From the NCBI GenBank assembly GCA_963676095.1, contig OY781040.1, forward strand, positions 310,001 through 374,000: a stretch of 64,000 bases of DNA, read 5' to 3'. Positions within the stretch are counted from its first letter, which is position 1. Each line of letters opens with the position of its first letter. This DNA comes from G963676095 sp963676095 (GTDB lineage Bacteria > Bacteroidota > Bacteroidia > Bacteroidales > Prolixibacteraceae). The position numbers and the translations under genes were made by a program. The notes under the pieces are model-generated. The model was not told the DNA's origin, did not search any database, and was given only the letters and a program-made list of their open reading frames with translations. Positions 42,068-52,375 of this stretch are shown one piece after another.

Positions 42068-44652
42068 TTAAGGCATCCATTCTTGTTTGCCCCCATCTTT
42101 GAGATAATACCCAAACCATTGGTGAACTTTCCGGGTTAAATCCCTTTGGTTTTCAGGATTCAGAAAAGCATGGGCTTCACCGGGATAGATAAGCATCGTG
42201 TTGGGCTTGCCCAGTCTTTTCATGGCAAAGTGAAAGGCCATGGTTTGCGTATAGTTGACGTGATAGTCTTTTCCGCCGGTAAAAAGGAGAAAAGGGATCC
42301 GGACATTTTGGGCATGGTACATCGGCGAATTGTCCAGGTATCCCTGGAAATCATCAAAAAGGGATTTGCCCATTCGTAGCTGGGAAGTTTCGTACTGGAA
42401 AAACCGGAGAGATTTTCCTTCCAGATTAAAATAATCAGATGTAAAGTCTGAAAAGCCGGCACCGGCAACAGCCGTGGCAAACAGTTCTGTCCGGGTAATG
42501 GTAAACAACGTTTCGTACCCGCCAAAGGATTGCCCCATAAGCCCAATTTTTTGAGGATTGACTGGGGCATTTTCCATAGCAGCTTTGGTCCCTGAAATAA
42601 TGCAATCGGCTGCAGAGAAGCCGGGTTCACCAATTTCGTACTCAATGTCGGGGAGAAAAACAAAATAGCCGTCAGCTGTCAGGTTCGTCGGATTATAGCC
42701 TGTCCCATTATACAGAGAAGGATTGACGTATTGATCCCAGCAGCGGGACTGCTTTTCATACACGTGTACAACCATCGGGTAACAGGTCCCTTTTTTACAG
42801 TCCATGGGATATTTCAAAATACCGGTAAGCCGTTTCCCGTCCCTATTGTGGTACATAATCCGCTGCCGCCTGTACCACTGGTAATCCTTATAATGCGGAT
42901 TGCTCTGAAAAACCTGCCATAAAGAGTCTGCAGTCACATCATACACCATAAGCCGTGGCGGCACGTCATAATTCTCCTGTGTAAAGCTCAGTACCTTATT
43001 GTTTAAAGCCATTTTGGGCCATCTTGTGTAACATTCATCCAGTCTGATGCATCTGGTTTCATCACCGGCTACTTGACAGGCATACCCCATTTGATCTCCT
43101 TTTCTCCGTTCAAAGAATAAGATTGAATTATCCAGGTAGTTTCCTCTCTTATTTCTCAGGTCAGAGGGAGTCCCACAATGGCATTGATCAACCTGAAACA
43201 TGCTCCGTTTTCCAGTCCCCGGGTGATCCGTTCCGGAGGGGCCCCATCCATGGAAACTTTCCACAGATCATATTGACCGGACAGGTAGACGGCCTTTTCG
43301 TCAGGCGTCCATCCTTCCGGGACCGGGTTCACAGGTTCACCTTCCCGGTCTGTGCCGTCAATCATTGTAAACTTTCCGTCAAGGCTGCCGAACCGGGCCT
43401 TTTGAGTATCGTAACACCACCATTGTTCAGCTTTTAGCCAGAGGATATACCGTCCGGAAGGACTTATATTTAAGCTGCCCGGAGCATTGATAAACCTGCT
43501 TATCAGCAACGTTCTCCTTCCATCTTTCAGATTCATAAGATAAACATCGGCCGTATCTGCCAATGTACTGTTATATAAGCGGTACCGGGCAGGATTATAA
43601 ACCAGGGCATAATCACTGGACAGGCCATAAAATGCTTCCGGAAAATCCGGGTCTGTAACCTGCAAATACCTGTTGCTGTCCGGGTTCCACATGCTTATCT
43701 CAGGAAGGTTATGGCTCCACACCGGCATCCTTTTTTTCAGGTACGGATCGTCCGATTTCCATATCTCCGGTATTCCTGTATCAGTTGCAGGCTCCTTCGG
43801 TTTATGGGCAAAGAAGATACATTGACCATCGGGGGAAAACTCCAAGGAATAATTCCAGTGCGTAATAAGGATGTGGTCCCCGGGAAAAACTTTTGTTTCA
43901 GCCGGGTTTAAATAACGGACCTTTTCCCTGCTGATATCGTAATACCCGACCAGTCCGGCATCCGGTGTGTCTCGCGCATTCAGGGGCGGCCCCATGGTAA
44001 AAGCCAGGGATTTTCCTCCGGGATGCCATTGGAGTTCCAGTACTTCCCTGTTTTGCGGGACCGGGACCCTTTTTTCAGGAAAGCCTTTTCTCAGCCTGAT
44101 GACATCAATCCGATAGCTCCCCTCACCGGATGAAAGCGTGCAAATACCTTCGAATGCCGGGTTATAGAAATACGTTGCCACCCCTGTAAGCGCCAGGGAG
44201 TCATTCTTCTGCAAAGATCTCAACACCAGCCTGTGCGCAGCCTTACGAAAAATCACCAGATATTGTTCATCATCATTTATCGCAAGCCCGGTACCGGGTT
44301 CAAAAACTTCCTGTTGTCCCGTATTTAAAAACAGGAGAAAACACCTGCCGTCCTGGTTAAAAGCGGCCAGGGAATCCCCTAAGAACTTTACCGGACCGGC
44401 TTTAGGCAGGACATACTTTTTTGTACCATGTACCTGCCGGATGACCAGCGTATCGGATTCCGTATTATACATGCTGTAACTTAACCAACTTCCTGCTTTT
44501 GAAATCCCACTGTTTTCCAGGCTGTACCATTTGTCATATTCCTCCGGCGTTACGGGCTTCAATATGCCTTTGGGCTGCGACCGGACGGTAACAGGAAACA
44601 GGAAAAGCAGCAGGACTAAAATTTCTTTTACGGTGGGCTCAACTCTAATCAT
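42068..44652 (-). pseudogene. S9-family (prolyl oligopeptidase/DPP IV-like) serine peptidase, frameshifted
   Basis: Two overlapping frames make one gene. The first (44652-43156) gives a signal peptide and a WD-like beta-propeller with DPP IV traits (WHPGGKSLAF, DGRRTLLISRF, GWTPDEKAVYLSGQYDLW). It runs to RLINAIVG and stops in the wrong frame. The second (to 42068) resumes at about SDLRNKRGNYLDNSILFF and carries the alpha/beta-hydrolase domain with Ser in GQSFGGYE, Asp in TGGKDYHV and His in GEAHAFL. The shift lies within about 43150-43185. The catalytic triad is intact, so the lesion is recent or a sequencing error. It overlaps susD by 8 bp and belongs to a peptide-utilisation operon. Confidence 0.82.
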
Positions 44653-46051
44653 ACCCTGGGTTTTGCTGACCTAAATCAGGATTAAGCAGTAATTCATCTT
44701 CAGGGATGGGCAATAAGCGGTTGGTGGTATCCCAGCCGGGCTTCAAGAGCGTCAGCACATCGTCCAGCCTCCCTGACCGCTTCAGATCGAAGAAGCGATG
44801 CCCCGTTTCGGTAAACAGCTCGTACCGGCGTTCCAGAGAAACCGCTTCAAGCAATTCTTCTTTTGTATCGGTCGTGGTCTCATCCAGACCGGCCCGCCCT
44901 CTGATAACATTAAGATCCTGCCGGGCAGCCGTTAAATCCTCCAATTCTGCATATGCCTCGGCCCGGACCAGGTAAAGCTCTCCCAAACGAAAAAGGATAG
45001 TGTATTCTTTGGAAGAACTCGTGCTGCTCTGCTCTTTATACTTATAGGCATAGTACCAGAATTGGGTGCCATCGCTTACTTCTTTCATCCAGTGTGCCTT
45101 TCTCAGATCAGACGGATCGAAACTGCTGACCAGTTCTGTTGGCAGGGCCACATTCGCCGGCGGAACTGATGTAAAAATAAACTGGCTTCCCTCATACGTA
45201 TTTCCGGTGGTATATTTTGCATCCCACTGCCACAAGGTGGTGGTACTTTCTTTTAAAAACACCTTGTCCAGGTCGGTTTCCCAAGTGTACAGGCCGCTTT
45301 GGCTGATGACATACGACGCTGCATCAACCGCTTTTTGCCATTCGCCACAGTACAGATAGACGCGGGCCAGCAAGGCCATAACTGTTGCCTTATTGGGGCG
45401 CGTGCGGTAGGTGGTCGTGTAGGCATCATCCAGCAGAGCGGAGGCTTCGGTGAGGTCTTCGGTTATTAAACCGTAAACCTCGCTCACGGGCTGCCGTCGT
45501 ACATCCTGGTTCTGCAGGTAGTCTGTCGTGACAATGTAAGGAATGTCCCCATAGAGGTTCACCAGGTAAAAATGCAGAAGCCCCCTTACGAAAAACGCCT
45601 CCCCCGTAAGCCGGTTTACCACATCCTGATCCAGGCTCTCCGAATCAACAATCTTTTCCAGGAGGCTGTTGGCACTGTATATCAAATAATAGGCATTGTT
45701 CCACCAGGAACTCACGTACGATTCCGATGGCAAAAGCGAATTGGTATAAAAATTTGTCTGCGTGTTTTCGGTACCGTAATAATCCAGTTCATCGGCATAC
45801 ATACCCATGAAATAACTCACATCATGCAGGATCCCATCATCTCTCATATCAGCGTAGATGGCCAGCATGGCCGCCTCTGCCGTGGAAGCCTCTTTAAAAA
45901 TATCATCAGCCGTTAACTGGGAAGAAGGAAGATCTACCTTCAGAAAGTTTTCGCAGGCGGTGTGTAACAGGAGCAGGACCCCCAATAAACCGGTACGAAG
46001 AAAAACAAAACCTTTTCTGCAAGGATGAAAATAGTATTTTAATGATTTCAT
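44645..46051 (-). CDS. RagB/SusD-family outer-membrane lipoprotein
   Basis: The product is 468 aa with a lipoprotein signal (LLLLHTACENFL, lipidated Cys) and the N-terminal SusD pattern FLKVDLPSSQLTADDIF. Central TPR helices (GEAFFVRGLLHFYLVNLYGDIPYIVT) and the C-terminal LGELYLVRAEAYAELEDLTAARQDLNVIRGRAGL and ERRYELFTETGHRFFDLKRSG follow. It is the surface lid of a SusCD nutrient importer. It follows susC by 17 bp. The downstream peptidase suggests peptides as substrate, as for RagAB. Confidence 0.92.
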   Translation of the reverse strand: MKSLKYYFHPCRKGFVFLRTGLLGVLLLLHTACENFLKVDLPSSQLTADDIFKEASTAEAAMLAIYADMRDDGILHDVSYFMGMYADELDYYGTENTQTNFYTNSLLPSESYVSSWWNNAYYLIYSANSLLEKIVDSESLDQDVVNRLTGEAFFVRGLLHFYLVNLYGDIPYIVTTDYLQNQDVRRQPVSEVYGLITEDLTEASALLDDAYTTTYRTRPNKATVMALLARVYLYCGEWQKAVDAASYVISQSGLYTWETDLDKVFLKESTTTLWQWDAKYTTGNTYEGSQFIFTSVPPANVALPTELVSSFDPSDLRKAHWMKEVSDGTQFWYYAYKYKEQSSTSSSKEYTILFRLGELYLVRAEAYAELEDLTAARQDLNVIRGRAGLDETTTDTKEELLEAVSLERRYELFTETGHRFFDLKRSGRLDDVLTLLKPGWDTTNRLLPIPEDELLLNPDLGQQNPGYD

Positions 46052-46068
46052 AGATTTTGATTTTAAAG

Positions 46069-49000
46069 TTAAAAGGCCACCTGTATACCGCTTGTTACGA
46101 CCCTTAAAGGAGGAAGGCTGTTGGCGTACTTCGACTCCGGGTCAAATCCTTTGTATGCAGTAAGGGTCAGCAGGTTCTGCCCCTGTACAACAAAACTGCA
46201 CCGGATATTTTTCGACACGGATTTTGGAAGCGTATAGCTTAATGCCACATTTTTCAACCGGATGTAGGAAGCATCATCAATTACAGCATCGCTCTGCTGG
46301 TACTTCAGGTAGCGACTGTCCACCTCAGAATTTATGCCGGTTGTATAAGGCTGATAGGTTGCCTGGTCTCCGGGCGCTTTCCAGTGGTCCTTCACAAAGG
46401 CAGGCTGGTTCATCATAACGCCAGGGGCTCCGGTATAGTAGAGGATGGAATAATTCTGTTGCCTGACAAACTGGAATAAAAAATCCAGTTGAAAACAGCC
46501 GATCTTCAGGCTGTTTTGCAGGCCTCCGAAAAAAGAGGGGTTCATATCAACAATTGCCTCCCTGTCATCCTGGCTGGAAAGAGCACCATCGTCATTGAAA
46601 TCGGTGAATGTATATAGCCCTGTCTCAGGGTCAAGGCCCTGGCAACGATACACTTTTTTAATATTCAAAGGTTTGCCTACCACATAACTGCCGGCGTAGG
46701 TAGAGCCTTCCAATCCCGGGAACGAGATAAGTTTATTTCGCGGGAAGCTGATGTTGAAGGTCGTGTTCCAGGAGAGATTGCCCCGTTGCAGGTTTGTACT
46801 GCGCAGCATGAGCTCCCAGCCGGTATTCTGCACGGTGGCATCCAGGTTGGCCTGGATGGATGAGAACCCGGTAGTCCCGGGCAGGGGAATACCCACCAGC
46901 TGGCTGGAAGAGCGGTTCCGGTACCACGAAGCAGTAAAGTAGAGACGGTCGTTTAAAAAACCTGTTTCCAGTCCCAATTCCAGTTTTTTGTTGGTTTCCC
47001 AGCTAAAAACCGGGTTAAACAGGCGCGAAGGCTCCATAACCGACACCCCGTTATAGGTATTCCCGCTAACCGTATAGGTATCCAGGTACTGGTAATCTCC
47101 GATCTGGTCGTTTCCCGTAGTCCCGTAACTGCCCCTGAGTTTTCCGAAACTTAAAAAGGGAATTGTTCTTTTTACAAAACCTTCATCCGAGAACAGCCAG
47201 GCAAACCCGACAGCACCAAAATTGGCAAATTGCCTGCCGGGACCAAACCGGGAAGAACCGTCCCGTCTTCCGGTTAAGTTCAGGATATACCTGTCTTTAA
47301 AGGAAAAATTAACTCTTCCGAAGAGCGCGTTGTATTTATATTCTGTTTTATCATCAGTTAGTATATACTGGGAATTGGCTGCTGCCAGGTTTTCAATAAG
47401 ACTGTTGCTTGAAAAGCCTTTCCCGTAGTTAACCAGTTGGGATGACGTTAATTTTTGAAATGTACTTCCCGCCAGTATTTTTACTTTAACATTACCTGGC
47501 CCAACGGAATAAGCTAACTGGGGTTCAGCAATCCAGGATTCGCGGTACACATTATTTTTATAAATGGAAGAGACTTTGCTGGTATAGTTCCAAACCGGGT
47601 CGTGAATGGTTGAAGGCCTGGTCTGTAAATCCATAAATTTCGTGCTGGTGTACCCCATACTGCTTTTCAGGTTCAACCCTTTCAGCAGTTCATACGACAA
47701 TTGTAAGTTACTCACCAGGTCGTAACTGTCTGACCGGTATTTGCCTCCCATTGAGGCGAGAGGGTTTACCCAGGTGCTCGATTCCCAGTTTAAACTTCCG
47801 TCCTCGTTGTACAAGGCTGGAGCATTTGGGACGAGCGTGTAAATTTGCGAAGTATAAGCCGTTGTTGCCGGCAAATTATTTTGCTGAACGGTATACCCCG
47901 ACGTGAATTGCAGGTTGAATTTTTTGTCGGGACTGGTATGCGATATACTGGAATGCACGCCGGCTTTACTGTAAACAAAACTTTTGGGATATACCGTGGT
48001 TTCGCGGTGGTAACTGCCGCTTAGTGCATAGGTAGTATTATCATTGCCGCCGGATACCGTTCCGCTGATACCGGTTATTTGGGCGGTTCCCCCAATCAGC
48101 ACATCTTCCCAGTCGGTATACCGGTTTCGGTCCCAGGTGCCGTTCACATCGTAGGCATTGGCCGGGTAATCGGTATAGCCGTCGTTGGCATACGCCTCCT
48201 CACGCATCGCGATGTAATCGGAGGTTTTCATCAGGTCCAGATACGTTTTAACCCATCCTAAACCATAGGAGCAATCCATATTCAATTGCGTTTTCCCTTT
48301 TTGACCTTTCTTTGTTGTTATAAGCACCACCCCGTTGGCCCCGCGGGAACCATAAATAGCCGTGGCATCGGCATCCTTTAAGATCTCGATGCTTTCAACG
48401 GAAGACGGGTCAATGCCGGTTAAAGGGTCAATTCCTCCCGTAATCGCATTTCCCGTATAGGTGGAGCCAACTTCCGAAGAAGAATAGGATACCCCATCGA
48501 TGATATAGAACGGGTCGTTGCCATCTGAGCGGAGGCTGTTTTGTCCGCGGACCTGTATTTGAAAACGACTGCCGGGCACCCCCGAAGTCTGGGTGATAAA
48601 TACCCCGGGCATACGCCCCTGCATCGAAGCCAACGCATGCGTTACCGGCTGGTCTTCGATTTCTTTGGCCGTAATCCGGGCAATGCTCCCGGTACGCTCC
48701 CTTTCTTTAACAGTGTAGTACCCGGCATTGACCGTCACCTCCGAAAGGGTGGTAATGTCTTCCCGGAGTTCCATGTCCAGCCGGGCCCGTCCGTTCAGGG
48801 CGGCCTGTTCTGTTTTGTACCCGATAAAGGAAAATGTCAGGGTGTCGGCCGGGTCTGCCGGCAGCCGGTAATGACCCTGTTTCCCGGTAACGGTACCCCT
48901 GGTGGTGCCTTTAATCATGACATTGACGCCCGGCAGGGGGCCCGATGCATCGGTGACCGTACCCTCTACAGTAACCGGTTGTGCATTGGCCGGCATGACA

Positions 49001-49104
49001 GAAATTAAAATTCCGGTAACCAGCAGAAGCAATAGCCGGAGACGCGCCGCAGGGGAGGCACTGCCCGGCAGGTAAAATTCAGGAGAATGAGGTTTGTGTT
49101 GCAT
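46069..49104 (-). CDS. SusC/RagA-family TonB-linked outer-membrane protein
   Basis: The product is 1011 aa with a signal peptide, a CarboxypepD_reg domain (about 45-125; VEGTVTDASGPLPGVNVMIKG), a plug domain (about 130-260; PGVFITQTSGVPGSRFQIQVRG, EILKDADATAIYGSRGANGV) and a TonB-dependent beta-barrel to the C-terminal phenylalanine (VTSGIQVAF). It is the pore of the SusCD importer. No sigma/anti-sigma pair or hybrid sensor is adjacent, so the regulator is not visible. Confidence 0.93.
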   Translation of the reverse strand: MQHKPHSPEFYLPGSASPAARLRLLLLLVTGILISVMPANAQPVTVEGTVTDASGPLPGVNVMIKGTTRGTVTGKQGHYRLPADPADTLTFSFIGYKTEQAALNGRARLDMELREDITTLSEVTVNAGYYTVKERERTGSIARITAKEIEDQPVTHALASMQGRMPGVFITQTSGVPGSRFQIQVRGQNSLRSDGNDPFYIIDGVSYSSSEVGSTYTGNAITGGIDPLTGIDPSSVESIEILKDADATAIYGSRGANGVVLITTKKGQKGKTQLNMDCSYGLGWVKTYLDLMKTSDYIAMREEAYANDGYTDYPANAYDVNGTWDRNRYTDWEDVLIGGTAQITGISGTVSGGNDNTTYALSGSYHRETTVYPKSFVYSKAGVHSSISHTSPDKKFNLQFTSGYTVQQNNLPATTAYTSQIYTLVPNAPALYNEDGSLNWESSTWVNPLASMGGKYRSDSYDLVSNLQLSYELLKGLNLKSSMGYTSTKFMDLQTRPSTIHDPVWNYTSKVSSIYKNNVYRESWIAEPQLAYSVGPGNVKVKILAGSTFQKLTSSQLVNYGKGFSSNSLIENLAAANSQYILTDDKTEYKYNALFGRVNFSFKDRYILNLTGRRDGSSRFGPGRQFANFGAVGFAWLFSDEGFVKRTIPFLSFGKLRGSYGTTGNDQIGDYQYLDTYTVSGNTYNGVSVMEPSRLFNPVFSWETNKKLELGLETGFLNDRLYFTASWYRNRSSSQLVGIPLPGTTGFSSIQANLDATVQNTGWELMLRSTNLQRGNLSWNTTFNISFPRNKLISFPGLEGSTYAGSYVVGKPLNIKKVYRCQGLDPETGLYTFTDFNDDGALSSQDDREAIVDMNPSFFGGLQNSLKIGCFQLDFLFQFVRQQNYSILYYTGAPGVMMNQPAFVKDHWKAPGDQATYQPYTTGINSEVDSRYLKYQQSDAVIDDASYIRLKNVALSYTLPKSVSKNIRCSFVVQGQNLLTLTAYKGFDPESKYANSLPPLRVVTSGIQVAF

Positions 49105-49894
49105 TATAATCTATTTTAGGATTTGGTAAATAAGTGGTTATTAACAAAAACAGGTTTATGACCGGGACCGTAAAGGCTTGGCCTGCCAGTTGAAAGCAAC
49201 CGGTTCCCCGGGCGATTTAATCCTTTTGGCATACAGGATCCTGCAGCGGCACAGGGCGCAACGATCGGGGTTCCCGAAAAGGCAAAAATGCTCCGGGCGC
49301 AGGGCTATACCTGCCTGGGGAAGTAAAATAAAACAGTTGTAGCGGCTGTCGGCCCGGAGCATGGATATTTGAGGGTTTTGGGGCTATAAAATAAAAAGTC
49401 CTCCCCTGATCGTTTTGCAAAACATCAGGAAAACCGGATTGATCTTTCAACTAGTCCGAAAGAGGTTCGCGTCCTGCGCCAGCCTGTTGATTATTCCGGT
49501 TGCAAGGTGCGGCAACCGGCTGAAATGGGTGATAAAAATGGCAAAAAAGGAGGCGCGAACGATTGTCATTATTCCTTGAAACAGGCTCGGCAAGGGCCCC
49601 TACGAGAGAATAAAACAATGTCCGCGCCCCTATATTATAAGGGCGCTTCCATCATTTGACCTCTCATATTGAATTTTGCCGATTCGTTTCAAAGGTCAAA
49701 AAGCGCTATGTCATTTTCGTATCGAAGTATGCGATACAAAAATAATATTTCAGTTTAAATGCTATGTCTTCATAATACGATGATTTAAGTTTTATTGAAA
49801 CTTCCTCCCCGAATCTGTTTTCCGGTTTATCGGACCGACAATTTTTTACAGTTTCAAAAATATTCGCTTACTTTGGGTAAAAAACTAATTCTCA
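49105..49894. other. 790-bp region upstream of susC
   Basis: It should hold the susC promoter, but no full TTTG/TAnnTTTG pair was found. A 68-codon leftward frame at 49156-49362 (with CALCRCR) has no recognisable family and is not called as a gene. A GC-rich dyad GCGCCC...GGGCGC lies near 49635-49655 and may be the remains of a terminator. Confidence 0.3.
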
Positions 49895-49929
49895 GTAGTA
49901 AAAGATTACAATTATTGTACTTTTACTAC
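49895..49929. promoter_or_regulatory. 35-bp dyad in front of the XRE gene
   Basis: Arms GTAGTAAAAG (49895-49904) and CTTTTACTAC (49920-49929) are perfect, with a smaller TACAAT/ATTGTA dyad between them. It lies 17 bp before the XRE start codon, a typical position for an autoregulatory operator. Confidence 0.5.
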
Positions 49930-49946
49930 ATTAATTCATTAGGCAC

Positions 49947-50405
49947 ATGAAAACAACGTTTAAAGATCAGGACCCGGTTCACCTGGGCAACAACGTGAGA
50001 CGGATCCGCGAGATCGTAGGAGTAAAACAATTTGAACTGGCGGAGAAATGTAACTGGAGCCAGCAACTGATGTCCAAACTCGAAAATAACGAATTTATTG
50101 ATCACGAACATCTTGAAACAATCGCAAAAAAACTGGGGGTAACACCTGAATTTATCGAAAATTTTAGGGAAGAAAAAGCAGTTAATAATGTTATAAACTA
50201 CGATAATAGTACATTTCAGGATAACGTTATTCCAATAGCTATGAATTCCCCAGTATTTCACCTCAGTTCTGCAGAGAACCTGAGCGAGCTCATCGAAAAG
50301 TTTATCCGCGACGAGCTGCAGAAATCGCAGTCACTGGCAGAATTAGGCAAAGTTGTCCTCGACCTTGTCGAAGAAGTAAAAAAGCTGAAAGCAGCGGGCA
50401 AGTAA
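49947..50405 (+). CDS. XRE-family HTH regulator of the Rpn-linked module
   Basis: The product is 152 aa. An N-terminal XRE helix-turn-helix (about 12-70; NNVRRIREIVGVKQFELAEKCNWSQQLMSKLENN) is followed by a polar linker and a C-terminal amphipathic helix (FIRDELQKSQSLAELGKVVLDLVEEVKKL) likely used for oligomerisation. Its 3' end reappears as a degraded fragment at 55484-55578, upstream of the second Rpn copy. It converges on a 22-bp repeat array and an Rpn gene. Role unknown; DNA binding is expected. Confidence 0.8.
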   Translation: MKTTFKDQDPVHLGNNVRRIREIVGVKQFELAEKCNWSQQLMSKLENNEFIDHEHLETIAKKLGVTPEFIENFREEKAVNNVINYDNSTFQDNVIPIAMNSPVFHLSSAENLSELIEKFIRDELQKSQSLAELGKVVLDLVEEVKKLKAAGK

Positions 50406-50445
50406 GGGCCCCGATTCCGGTGAAGGATCGAAATACCGGACTTTT

Positions 50446-50555
50446 GAAAAATACTATACTTTTTGCAAAAAGATGCTGTTCTCTTCGTAAAAAGATGCCG
50501 GAGATTTTGCGAAAAGACGGTGAAGATTTCGTCAAAAGATACGGAAGATTTCTCT
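50446..50555. repeat. 22-bp-period repeat array A, left part (5 units)
   Basis: Degenerate units of exactly 22 bp have the consensus GAAAAGATnCnGAAGATTTCnn, each with weak internal dyad symmetry (GAAAA...TTTTC). About five units lie here. The array is cut by IS1380 and continues at 52288-52345 (two more units) before the Rpn stop codon. Confidence 0.75.
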
Positions 50556-52290
50556 AACCTGAATAATTCATAAACTTTAAGATGTTGAGTCCAGCGAGTT
50601 TTTTATTTATCTTCTATGGAAAATTGGAAGGCTATTATGTCGATATATTTGCTTTGTACTCTTCCAATACGGCTTGTTTTTTATTTTTTAAACCATTTTT
50701 CTTCAACAAAATGGCAATTTCTTCATCTCAAAACATAGGTTTTCCACCCTGCGTTTGCGCAAGCACTTGAATGTTCTGTTTTTTTGAGTTTGATTGGTTT
50801 GTCGCTAATGCCGCAGTTGCCCAATTTCAAGGAAGTAATTTTCAAGCAGGTCCGCTTGTGGGCACGAAGCTGGGTATTCCACCTTTATTTTGGTCTTCAG
50901 TTCCCTGACCTGAGCGGCAATTTTAATGAACCTTTCACGTAATGTTTTCATCGTAACAGCTGCCAATCCTTTTGTTTTCAGCATATTCTCCTGTAATGAA
51001 TGCATCAACACGTATGCGGCAGAGTGCAAAAACAATCTGAACTGATTGGCATAAAAGCTATTGCATGACATCCGTCCTGATTTGAGGTAGGTTTTGTGGT
51101 CTTTGATGTTTGAGTTCCATTTTACCGCGCCCACAGTATCCTTGTTCGTAAAGGGCTTTGGTCCGGTATTCCAACAAGTCGGTTACAATAAACCGGACAT
51201 TGGTGCCTTTATCTGACACTTCAATTTTAACAATCACCCGCTGTTGGTTTTCCCAACTTCCAGCTTTATAACCAAACGAGTGATACCGCTTTACTGGTTT
51301 GCCATATCCAGCGTATTGGTTTTCGCAACTTTTAACAAGGTATTCCACCCTTGAATTCAAAACGCTGTTTGCAGTTAAACCAGTTATAAAATGGACTTTT
51401 GGTTGGCTCACGCACCAGTCCATCAGTTCTTTGCTGCAAAAATGGCTGTCGCCTCTTACAATGATCACCGTGTTTTTCCATGACTTACGCAAGTGGGCTA
51501 TAAGCCTTTTGAGTATCCCATAAACATTGGTGCTTTTACTGCGCCTGCCTGGTTTGAGGATAGTGGTGATCAGTTTTCCCGACAAACCTTCATAAATGTG
51601 AAGGGGCATGTAACAATACTCACCATCGTAGTTGTTGAACAGCGCTAATTGTTGCGCCCCGTGGGTGTCACTGTTGGTATCGTCGCAATCGATAATAATC
51701 ACGGGTGGTTCAGACCCATAAGATTCTACAAACTTATCGGCAAAGACATAGGCGATATTGTACAGTTCGCTCGCCCTGGGGGTGTTCTCAAAACGGGTCA
51801 TGGTCGATTGTGATGCCAGGGCGTCCCCGGTCATGGGCAAGCGTCCAACACTCATCTTCAGGATAGTATCATCGCGCAAAGTATTGCAATCGTTGGCATC
51901 TTCATATCCGGCGACAATTTGATAAACACGCTGGGATGCTATTTCTTCCAATGTATGATCAATATAACCCGGATGCCGGGTGTCCTCAATGCAAGACACA
52001 AGGGCTTTTATGATTCCGGTTTGGTCCTCTATATTCCTAACCAAAAGCAACCCGCCATCCGAAGAAATCTCCGAGGCAGTAAAGCTGGCTTCTACACGTT
52101 TATTTTCAATTGGTGGTAAATCGAAGAGTTTGCTTTGACAAATCGATCCATCTGTTTGGCTGGTCAAGGTTTTTTCGGTAATTTTATTTTCTGAAAAGCT
52201 CATAGGGATATGGTTGTAAGAAGCTCTAAGATAGTAATATATCTTTAAATCCCATGAGCTTTTCTGCTTTTTTATGAATTATTCAGGTTA
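50555..52290 (-). mobile_element. IS1380-family element inserted in repeat array A
   Basis: The element is about 1.73 kb with perfect 20-bp terminal inverted repeats TAACCTGAATAATTCATAAA (50555-50574) and its complement (52271-52290). It carries a disrupted IS1380 transposase. Left flank CTAA and right flank TTAA are close to but not an exact 4-bp target duplication. Array copies B and C, uninterrupted, confirm the insertion. Confidence 0.88.
50805..52203 (-). pseudogene. IS1380 transposase, frameshifted
   Basis: The first frame (52203-51058, 381 codons) carries the IS1380 features: N-terminal ASFTASEISSDGGLLLVRNIE, DCDDTNSDTHG, IVRGDSHFCSKELMDWC and ending YCGRGKMELKH. The downstream frame (to 50805) supplies the expected continuation NSNIKDHKTYLKSGRMSCNSFYANQFRLFLHSAAYVLMHSL. 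One frameshift near 51110-51130 joins them. The total of about 460 aa is normal for the family. The element is probably not autonomous unless this is a sequencing error. Confidence 0.82.
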
Positions 52291-52345
52291 AAAGATGGTG
52301 AAGATTATCCCAAAAGATACTGTACTTTTTTCGGAGTCATTTGGA
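52288..52345. repeat. 22-bp-period repeat array A, right part
   Basis: Two units plus a partial one continue the array beyond the IS1380 element, ending with CTTTTTTCGGAGTCATTTGG. This terminal block is also found at the same place in arrays B and C. Confidence 0.7.
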
Positions 52346-52375
52346 AAAAATAGGGAGAAAAATTTAATTGCAAAG

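Noticed and set aside
49156..49362. 68-codon cysteine-containing ORF upstream of susC
   Set aside because: No family, no clear signal peptide and no conserved context; kept only as a remark on the intergenic region.
50446..50555. 22-bp arrays as CRISPR
   Set aside because: Units follow each other directly without unique spacers, are degenerate, and no cas genes are present.
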